Source: JADJPG01 sp964491875 (lineage in GTDB: Bacteria; Verrucomicrobiota; Verrucomicrobiia; Limisphaerales; JADJPG01). Taken from it: 64,000 bases of DNA. The notes below the pieces were generated by a model. The model was not told the origin of the DNA and did not search any database. It saw only the letters and a list, made by a program, of their open reading frames with translations. Below are positions 45,606 to 54,200 of this stretch, piece by piece; position 1 is the first letter of the stretch, and each line of letters starts with the position of its first letter. The stretch spans positions 1-64,000 of the forward strand of contig CAZBIC010000004.1 of assembly GCA_964491875.1 (NCBI GenBank), read 5' to 3'. The translations under genes were made by a program, and so were the position numbers.

Positions 45606-45633
45606 GGGCGGAATTGGAAGCGCTCGTCGTGTG

Positions 45634-46434
45634 TCAAAGTCTGCGGAGGTGGAAGCCTCCATCCACATTGATGACCTCGCCGGTGCTGAACGGCAGCAGG
45701 TCTTGCGCGATGGCGGCGACGGCGCGGCCGATGTCTTCCGGCATGCCCCAGCGCTGGATGGGGCTGAGTCCATCGGCGATGAGCTTGTCGTATTTCTCCT
45801 TCACCGGGCCGGTCATGTCAGTGGCGATGACGCCGGGGCGAATCTCGTAAACGTTGATGCCATGCTCCGCCAGTCGTGAGGCGAAGAGCGGCGTGAGCAT
45901 GGAGAGCGCGGCTTTGGCGACGCAGTAATCGCCGCGATTGGTGGATGCGGTGTAGGCGCTGATGCTCGAGATCGTGATGATTTTGGGAGCTGATGTGTGA
46001 TGCGTGACGCGTGATGAAGTTGTCTGCTCAATCATCCACTTCGCGGCGAGCTGTGTGAGGAAGTATGGCCCCTTCACGTTGATGTTCATCAAGCGATCAA
46101 AGCTTTCCTCGCCGGCTTCCAGAATGTCCGCGCGAACGTTCGGTGCAACGCCCGCGTTGTTCACGAGCAAGTCGAGCCGACCAAACGTCGAGCGCGTGAA
46201 GTCAATCAGCTTGCTACGGTCGGCGGTCAGACTGATATCCGCCTGGCAGATCTCCGCGCGAATCGATTTCCCGGCGCTGGTTGCGGCGGCGACGCAATCC
46301 TTGGCGGTGGCGCGGGCGGCATCTTCGTTGCCGGCGTAATTCACCACGAGATCAAAGCCGAGCTTGGCGAGTTCGAGCGCGATGCCGCGTCCGATGCCGC
46401 GGGAAGCGCCGGTGATGAGAGCCACTTGATTCAC
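45634..46434 (-). CDS. Short-chain dehydrogenase/reductase
   Basis: A 266-aa classical SDR. The NAD(P)-binding motif is TGASRGIG at residues 8-15, followed by VNNAG near 92, the catalytic Ser in SSISAYT (156-162) and YxxxK at Tyr170-Lys174. The C-terminal end INVDGGFHLRRL is canonical. Residues about 137-150 (TTSSRVTHHTSAP) are about 12 residues longer than usual and are encoded by a heptamer repeat just before the catalytic-Ser strand. The start is GTG at 46434; aroB is divergent with a 99-bp gap. Probable role: sugar or uronate-derived oxidoreduction next to GH88. Confidence 0.9.
   Translation of the reverse strand: MNQVALITGASRGIGRGIALELAKLGFDLVVNYAGNEDAARATAKDCVAAATSAGKSIRAEICQADISLTADRSKLIDFTRSTFGRLDLLVNNAGVAPNVRADILEAGEESFDRLMNINVKGPYFLTQLAAKWMIEQTTSSRVTHHTSAPKIITISSISAYTASTNRGDYCVAKAALSMLTPLFASRLAEHGINVYEIRPGVIATDMTGPVKEKYDKLIADGLSPIQRWGMPEDIGRAVAAIAQDLLPFSTGEVINVDGGFHLRRL
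45988..46015. repeat. Heptamer tandem repeat inside the SDR gene
   Basis: Four adjacent units (agctgat, gtgtgat, gcgtgac, gcgtgat) encode the inserted SSRVTHHTS segment on the minus strand, between helix alpha4 and the catalytic-Ser strand. Confidence 0.8.
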
Positions 46435-46533
46435 GCGGGAACGCTAGGAGTTTTTGGGAGGAGCCAAAAGCAGAAACTCGTGGATGCTTTGCCGGCTTGC
46501 GACAGGTGGCGCGGGCTTCGTATGCTCGTGCCA

Positions 46534-47640
46534 ATGCGACAAGTCAAAGTTCCGCTGCGCGAGCGGAGTTATTCCATTTTTATTGGCGGCGGTTTGCTGG
46601 CCCGGCTGGGTGCCGAGTGCGCGAAGCTGAAGCTCGGTCAACGCTGCGCCGTCATCACGGACCGCAATGTCGGGCCACGCTACGCTCGTGCGGCCATCGC
46701 GAGCTTGAAGAAGGCGGGTTTCGATCCGGTGCTCATCACCGTGCCGGCGGGCGAGACAGCGAAGAGCTTGAAGACGGTGCAGGCGTGCTACGACGAACTG
46801 GCGTCGCATCGGCTGGAGCGCAAGTCGTTCATCGTCGCGCTCGGGGGCGGAGTGGTCGGTGACCTCGCGGGCTTCGTTGCGGCGACGTATCTGCGCGGTG
46901 TGCCGTTCGTGCAGGTGCCGACGACGTTGCTGGCGCAGGTGGACAGCTCGGTCGGCGGCAAGGTGGGCGTGAACCTCAAGGCGGGGAAAAATCTCGTGGG
47001 CGCGTTCTATCAGCCGAAGCTCGTGCTGTGCGACCTCGACACGCTGCGGACGCTGCCGAAGCGCGAGTTCCGCGCCGGGCTCGCGGAGGTGATTAAATAC
47101 GGGATCATTTACGACGAGGCGCTCTTCGAGCGACTGGAGAACCGGCTGGCGAAGTTGCTCAAGCTCGACGCGAAGTTGCTCGGCGAAGTGGTGGCGCGCT
47201 GCTGCGAGATCAAGGCGGAGGTCGTGGGGCAGGACGAAACGGAGACCGGCCTGCGCGCGATTTTAAATTTCGGTCACACGATTGGTCACGCCATCGAGAA
47301 CTCCTTCGGCTACGGCAAATATCTGCACGGCGAGGCGATTTCCATCGGGCAGATTGCCGCGGCGGAGTTGTCCTGCGCGGTGCTGGGATTCTGCGGCGGT
47401 TGCGCGGAACGCATCCGCGATTTGTTCAAGCGCGCCGGTTTGCCAACGGAGATTAGCCTGACGTCCGCGCAGCGCGCGAAGCTGCTGGCCGCGATGAAAC
47501 TCGACAAGAAAGTGAGCGGCGGCGAGATCAAGTTCGTGCTCGCCGAGGACATTGGCAAAGTAGTTTGGGGCCAGAAGGTGCCGGAGGAACTCGTGGTTGA
47601 ACTTCTCGGCGGCGGCCCTCCCGACGACTCAAAACAGTAA
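46534..47640 (+). CDS. aroB: 3-dehydroquinate synthase
   Basis: A 368-aa NAD- and metal-dependent enzyme that converts DAHP to 3-dehydroquinate in the shikimate pathway. Landmarks are SYSIFIGGGLL, VPAGETAKSLKTVQ, ALGGGVVGDLAGFVAATYLRG, PTTLLAQVDSSVGGKVGVN, GLAEVIKYGIIYD and the zinc-ligand histidines in NFGHTIGHAIE and GYGKYLHGEAIS. The start is ATG 46534, which aligns with the family (an ATG at 46522 is also possible). The following gene overlaps its 3' end or begins just after it. No other aro genes are nearby. Confidence 0.96.
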   Translation: MRQVKVPLRERSYSIFIGGGLLARLGAECAKLKLGQRCAVITDRNVGPRYARAAIASLKKAGFDPVLITVPAGETAKSLKTVQACYDELASHRLERKSFIVALGGGVVGDLAGFVAATYLRGVPFVQVPTTLLAQVDSSVGGKVGVNLKAGKNLVGAFYQPKLVLCDLDTLRTLPKREFRAGLAEVIKYGIIYDEALFERLENRLAKLLKLDAKLLGEVVARCCEIKAEVVGQDETETGLRAILNFGHTIGHAIENSFGYGKYLHGEAISIGQIAAAELSCAVLGFCGGCAERIRDLFKRAGLPTEISLTSAQRAKLLAAMKLDKKVSGGEIKFVLAEDIGKVVWGQKVPEELVVELLGGGPPDDSKQ

Positions 47641-48253
47641 ACTCCAAATCGACGTGTCTGCCGTCAGCGAAACGATCGTCCGCGAATACTTCGAACTGCA
47701 TGGCTTCTTTGTCCGGCAGCAGCGGAAGTACATCACGTCGTCGCGGCGTGATGATGACGAGATCGATTTCTTCGTGCTGAACCCGAAGCCGGTGGCGAAG
47801 GGCGAACTGCCGTTTGAACTGAGCTCTGCGGATCTCGCGGCGGTGGTGCGCGCCGTCGTGGTCGTTAAGGGATGGCACACGGACACGTTCAGTCCCGGCT
47901 TGCTGGCAAATGCGCCCGAGATTTTCCGTTTTCTCGAACCGGCGGTGTTCCAGGCGGCGATTAAGGCGTTCGGTGACGGAGAGCCGTTGATGAAAATTCT
48001 CGTGGTGCCGGCGCTACCGCATGCGACCGAGGGACGCGAGCAGAGCATCCAGATGCTCAAGGCGAAGGGAATCGACGCGGTGATTCCGTTCCGCACGATG
48101 CTGGCGGATTTGATCGAGCAGATCGAAGTTAACCGCAATTACCAGAAGAGCGACTTGCTCCAGGTGATTCGCATCCTGAAGAACTACGGAGTCTTCCGTG
48201 AGCCGCAGCTGGAGTTGTTCAAGCCGAAGCGACGGAAGTCCAAGCTGGATTGA
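47597..48253 (+). CDS. Conserved hypothetical protein following aroB
   Basis: An up to 218-aa soluble protein with a mixed alpha/beta pattern (TIVREYFELHGFFVRQQRKY near the N-terminus, AAVVRAVVVVKGWHTD, LMKILVVPALPHA, GIDAVIPFRTMLADLIEQIE, LLQVIRILKNYGVF). The LRxKGIDAVIPFR-type strand and a conserved C-terminal PQLELFKPKR recall uncharacterised PVC proteins with a restriction-endonuclease-like fold; I cannot name the family. Two starts are possible: TTG 47597, overlapping aroB by 44 bp, or GTG 47654 just after its stop. No strong ribosome-binding site separates them. Confidence 0.65.
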   Translation: MNFSAAALPTTQNSKLQIDVSAVSETIVREYFELHGFFVRQQRKYITSSRRDDDEIDFFVLNPKPVAKGELPFELSSADLAAVVRAVVVVKGWHTDTFSPGLLANAPEIFRFLEPAVFQAAIKAFGDGEPLMKILVVPALPHATEGREQSIQMLKAKGIDAVIPFRTMLADLIEQIEVNRNYQKSDLLQVIRILKNYGVFREPQLELFKPKRRKSKLD

Positions 48254-48263
48254 TCAGCGCCGA

Positions 48264-51200
48264 TTACGGGCGACGTGGCGTGACAATGCGGTAGTAACGG
48301 TTCGTGTTGAAGGAAGGATCGACCACTGATTCCACGCGGCTGTTTGTGCGGGCCACGACGTCGCTCAAGCGTTGCCACGAGGTGTCTTCAAAACCTTCTG
48401 CGAACTCGATGGTGTAGCTGCGGCTGGCCACGGCGTCGAACGACAGCGTGCGATAGTCGGTGCCATTGATCCCCTCAATCCGCAGCAAGCTGTTGCCGTC
48501 GGTGGGGTTGGTGCCCGCTTGATATTCCTCCCAGTTGGTCATGCCGTCGTTGTCGGGATCGAGATTTCGATCCGATGCACTGCCACCATTGAAGCCGTAG
48601 CGCTGTTCCCAGTCATCGGAAAGGCCGTCGCCATCAGAGTCGGCCACGGTGGTGACCTGGAACGTCGCATTGGCGGTCAGCCCGAGGCTGGCGAGATTGC
48701 GCACGACGACGCGCCAAGTCTGGTTCGTCACGAAGTTCGTGGGCGCGAGGAACACGGGGAAGTCCACGTTGCCGAAAACGGTGTTGCTGGCCCGGAGCGT
48801 ACTGAGTTGGCGCCATTCGAAGCCGAAAGGAGCGGGGTTGCCCGCGGCGGATGCGCTGACGGTGAACAACGATCCGGTGATGACGGTGATGCTGGCGGGC
48901 GGCACTTGAAGGACGGGATTCACGAGAACGGTGAGGCGCGCCGGGTTGCTGAAGATCGTGCCGACGTTGTCGGTGATGGCGATGTCGTAGAGGCCGTCGT
49001 TGGAGAGCGTGACGTTGCTGACGGTGAGGCTGCTGGCGGTGGCGCCGGGAATCGCCGCGCCGTTGAAGCGCCACTGGTAGCGCAGCAATCCGGTGCCGAT
49101 GGCCGAGACGGTGAAGCGCGCGTTGTTGGTCGTGAAACCGTAGGTGGCGAGGTTGGTCGAACCGCGCAGCGCGATGTTGGTCGGCTGGGAAGTGACGTAG
49201 GCGCCGAGAACGACGGACAGGTTGGCGTTGGAGCTGATGGCGGCGCCGGCTGGATTGAACACGACGACTTGGTAGACGCCCGCGTTGTCGAATTCAACGT
49301 TGGGCAGAACGAGGGAACGATTGGTCTGGCCGAAGAGATTTGCGCCGTTAAAGAGCCACTGGTAACGGAGGGGATTGCTGCCGGTTGCGGTGACGGAGAG
49401 CGTCGCCGTCTGCGAACCGACTGCAGTCTGGCTTGCGGGTTGGGTGGTGATGGTGGGGGCGATCGTGCCGACGCTGCCCGCGCCCACGCTTGGAGTCGTG
49501 GCCCGCCACGCTGCGGGATCATTGCCGTATTGCGAAGTGGCGATGCGACGAAGCGCGGCGCCGGTGCCGTCCGCGCCGGAAGGCCACGGGGCGGAATCCG
49601 CGTAGGTCAATGCCTCGACGAGAATGTAAGGAATCGCGCCGGGCACGGGTGCGTCCGGGCGCAGCAGTTCGAGCGTGTCGGACGAGTTGTCGAGCTTGCC
49701 GGAGTAGGGGCCGAGAATGCGGGTGGACGGCGGCACGTTGTAGCGGACGCGGAAGGCATCGGAGAGTTCTGCATTCGCCGGGTCAAAGCTGACGAGAAGC
49801 AGGTGAGCGGCTGCGCCAAGGGTGACGTTGGTGGGGAAGTCAAACTCCACCCCGCCGCGCACGCGCCAAGTGTTGACCGGGTTCGCCGGATCGAACAGAG
49901 CGACGCTGGACGCGCCGGCGTTAAACAGCTCGATGTATTCGCCGAAGTCGTCGTCCTGGCCGAAGACGTTGTCGGGCGGGCGGAACATGATTTCGCTCAA
50001 CACCACCGGGCCCACGCGCGGTCCGGAGTTTGCGGCGTTGGGGGTGTTGGAGATCTGCGCGACGAAATGTTCCTCGCCAGTGCTGGTGACATGTCGGCCG
50101 AACGAAACGCCATTGGCAGCCGCGCCAAACTGGAAGCCGTGGAAGTAGCCGGTGAGGTTGGTGTTCGCGTCGCCGGAGAAGAGATAGGCTTCATCGCCGA
50201 GCGAACTGAACGCGAAGCTGGTGGGCAGCGCGGGTGCGGCGTTGAAATCTGCCTCGGTAAATGTGCGGTAGCCGCCGGGCGGGATCACCACGTCGGTGGC
50301 GATGCGGAATTTTCTCGGTGTGCCGAAGTCGTCAGACAGGAACCAGCCGCGTAGGTTCACGGCGTTCGTCGTGGGATTGTAGAGCTCGATGAAATCCACG
50401 GCGGGCAGGTCCGTGTGCGAGAGGACTTCATTGATGAGCACCGGGGCGAAGGCTACGGGAGCGATGTCGTTCGCGCCGGGGGAACCGTTCTCGGAACCGC
50501 TCGGGCGCCAGCTGGATTTCAAGTCCCAGGTATCAAACGGCGCGTTCTCATTCACGATGACGAGCGAGAAACCGTTGCCATCGGTGATCGGATACCAGGA
50601 GTTGTTGTAGCTGAACTCGAGAATCTTTTCGCCGGTGGCGTCTTCGAGCCGGAGAAGTTCGCCGTTGTTTTCCAGCGAGCCGGAGTATTGGCCGGCAATG
50701 TTGCCGGGCGCTCCGTAGCGGGCGGTGAAGGCGGTTGGATTCTTCACGATCAGCACGCGGGCGCCGGCGGCGAGGTTCGTTACGGCGCTGCCGGTGAAGT
50801 CGAACTCAACGCCGCTGGTGAAGCGGACGCCGGTGAGGGGAACGGCGACAGGACCGATGTTTTTCAGTTCGAGATATTCGAACTCCTCGGCGCTGTTGAC
50901 GTTTCCGGCGAGCGTCGTCGGGTGATACATGATCTCGGTCACGCGCAGGTAACGCTGGGCGAGGCTCGGGGCGCCGACGTAATTGGTGGATCGCACGGAG
51001 CGTCCGCGATGATCAGTCAGCGTCAGCAGTTCGCCGCGCGCCGAGAGCTGGCCGCGGTAGTTGCCTTGAACGAACAGGCCCTGTCCGCCGCGCGGTCCGG
51101 TGGTGCGGGCTCGGAAGGACTTCACGTCGGGCGAGAGGTAGAGGCTTCCGCTGGCGGGAATCACCGTGCCGCCGCGGAAGGTGAGCTGGATCGCGCCGTC

Positions 51201-54200
51201 GATTCTCCAGTTCGAAATGTCCACCGCGTAGTTGTTCGGGTTGCGCAGCTCGACGTATTCTTGCGACTGACGACCGGAGGCGGGATTGAACTCAATCGCG
51301 CCGAACTGGATGGTGGCATTGGTCGGTTGCGGTCCGACGTAAGGACCGTCGTTCGCGAAGCGCAGCGTGTTGAAGATCCAGCCGCGACGTCGCGCGAAGT
51401 ATTCGGTTTTAAGAATGTTCACGGCGACAGACATCGTCTGGGTGGGCGCCCAGTTGCCCCACTTGGCGAAGTCGAGCGCGGCATCGGGCTCCAACTGAGC
51501 GGCGAGTTCATCGACGCGACGTTCGAGGCGGAGCAGCAGGGGATGGGTGTTGCTCGGGCGGAGGAAATCTTCCTGAACCGTGCTCCAGCGGCGGTGGAAC
51601 ATCTCGTAAGTTTCGTCCGTGAGGAAGATCGCGTTGACGAGCGGATGATTGACCCCGATGTAGTCGTAGGCTGACCGCGACTGGGTGTAATAGAGATTCG
51701 TCCAGTAGACGTTGGTGTTGAAGTAACCGTTGATCACCTGGTTGCCGACCTGGAAGAAGCCGAAGGTGCGGCCGAAGACGAGATCCAGATCCCACGGCAG
51801 CATCTGCCATTCGCCGGTGCCTTCCGAATCGCGGTAGAGGTAGTAATTCTTGAACCAGCAGCAGTCCTCGTTCTGCACGAGCTGGATGGTGGCGAGAAAG
51901 TTGATGACCTCGGGAACGTCCACGTTGTCGTAGAGAAAACTCTTCAGCGCGGCCTCGGAGGGGGCGTTCAATCCGTCGACGAGCGACTGGAGATCGGAGT
52001 TGTCCTCGTCGCGGCGCGTTTTCTTTTCGGCCACACCGCCGTAGCCGTTGGTGAGCGGGAGGTAAACCTTGTAGAGCGCTCCATTGGGATCGAGCCCGAC
52101 GCGGTCGAGGAAGTTGTCGTCCCCTTTCTCCACCATGTAGAAGACGCCGAAGAAGGAGTTGTTCTGCTGGATGCGAACGGGGAAGGCGAAGTGAGTGGGC
52201 ACCCCGGCATTCGCGAAGGTTTCGTAGGCGAGCGGCTGGCGGACGTAGGATTTGTCGGCGATGGGGGTTAGCAGATTGAAGTCATCGACGCGCGGCGCGT
52301 TGGGGCTCCAGCGGAATTTGTAACCGCGATTGAGATCCACGTTCATGCTGCGCTTGTGGAAGACACCCGCCGTGGTCTGCCCGTGGAGGTTGATGAAGAC
52401 GTTGTCGTAAAACTCGTTGTCGTAGGCGATCGAGCAACGCGTGCCGGTGGCGTTGGTGATGAGCACGGGGTTTTGCACGAACATGTGCAGGACAGGAACC
52501 GGATTTGTCAGGCCGGGATTGGGAATGACGACGCCGGCATACTGCGGCGAGTTCTTCGGATCATTGAAGAGCGGGAAGCGCGAACTGTTCGTCGAGGTGT
52601 CCGTGGTGAAGACGTAGTAGCGGACCATTTGCCCGGGCTGCGACGCAGTGGCGGGAATGCTCGCGCCATACAAACCGTCGAGCGCCGCGCCGTCGCCATG
52701 CTGGCCGTCGTCGAACATCGCGACGTTGACTTCGTTGCTGAACATCACGCGGTAGACGAGGCGAACGCTGTCGATTGGGAAGAAGGTGGGCGCGACGCGG
52801 GCGGTGACGATGATTTCGTCGGTGTCGCCGGGCAACGAGGGCAGATGCGCCACGTCAGAGAGCAGCGGACCGACGGCGCTGCCACCGGCGCCGTTTTCTT
52901 CGCCGGGCGACGGCGGAGAGAAGTAGCGTCGCGCGTTGGGATCCAAGGCGACGCTGCTGGCGGTGAGTTCAGGACGGATGAGGAAATCGCCGTCGCTAGC
53001 GCTGGCGTTGAGGCCGTGAATGGCGAGGACATTGGCGCCGGGCTGGAGCAGTCCGCGGAATGTGGTGAGATTGAACTCGTCGAAGTTCATCACGTCACCA
53101 TCGGAACGCGATTGGGCGGCGGCGGAATTCCATTGTGGGGTGGCAGGGGCGTTCGCGCTGGCGACCGGCTGACCGTTCAGATACGCCACAAATCCGTCAT
53201 CGTGCTGGAGGCGGAGATTGAGAAACTGGATGGCGGCGGGATTCGTGACGGTGAATGGAAGGCGAAGATACGCGGAGGCGTTTTGATCCTTCATCGCAGA
53301 TTGAAGGCTCGACGTCAGGTAGGGCGAGAGGGTTGGCCGGCCGCGGATGGTGGCGGTAACGAACGAGCGATCACCGCCGTCGCCATATGCGCCGCCGAAG
53401 CCAGCGGGTTCGAGCACGATGTCGATTGGGTCGCCGGCTTGCACGCCGTTGATGGTCACGGAGCGGAAGGTCGGGCTGGAATTCGTGCCGGGCAGGGTGA
53501 TGGCGTCGCGCTGGTTGCCGTTGTGGAAGACGCGCGCGGAGACGCCCGCGCCGTTTGCGTCGAGCTTCAGCACGCTCCAGTCAACAGTGATGCTTCCGCT
53601 GACTTCGCTGATCCAGCGGCGAACGACCCAGTGCTGTGGGCCGGCGTTGATGCCGTTCGGGTTCATCACGCGCTGGCCGATCTCGGTCGACGGCGGATCG
53701 CCGTTCCACCAATCCCACGAGGCGCCGTCCCAGAAATTGTTTGTGCTATGCGGGCCGTTGTTGCGGGGGAACGCTACGAAGTTGGTCGCGCGATAGATCG
53801 GAGCGGCGGCGTTGGTGCCGCCATCGAAGTAGCCGTAGAACCAGTTGTTCTCGCCCTGAACTCCGGAGAAGGACCAGTCGGCAACGGAGTCCGCCACGAC
53901 GGTGAGGGAGGGATCGGATGTTTCGAGATTCGCGGTAAAGACCGTGGAGTCGCACTCGCTGTCCGAGCCGCTGCCGGGATCGAGCACGAAATCCACTCGT
54001 GAGCCGAGCCGTGTGGGAACCGTCACGGAATACGTGTCGCTGCTGACGAGGGCGGCGCGTTGGAAGACTTCGTTTCCGTCGACGAAGATGCGCGCGACGG
54101 TGCCGTCGCCGCAGGGCGCGGGCGTAGTGTCGATCCAGCCGCCGGAGAAGCGAACGGTGAGGGGCGAACTGTTCGTGGTGGCGAGGTACCAGTAGCTGAT

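Noticed and set aside
48372..50354. 660-aa plus-strand ORF antisense to the giant lamin-tail gene
   Set aside because: Repetitive Gly/Ala/Val/Arg composition typical of antisense frames; the minus-strand reading carries Ig-like and lamin-tail motifs.
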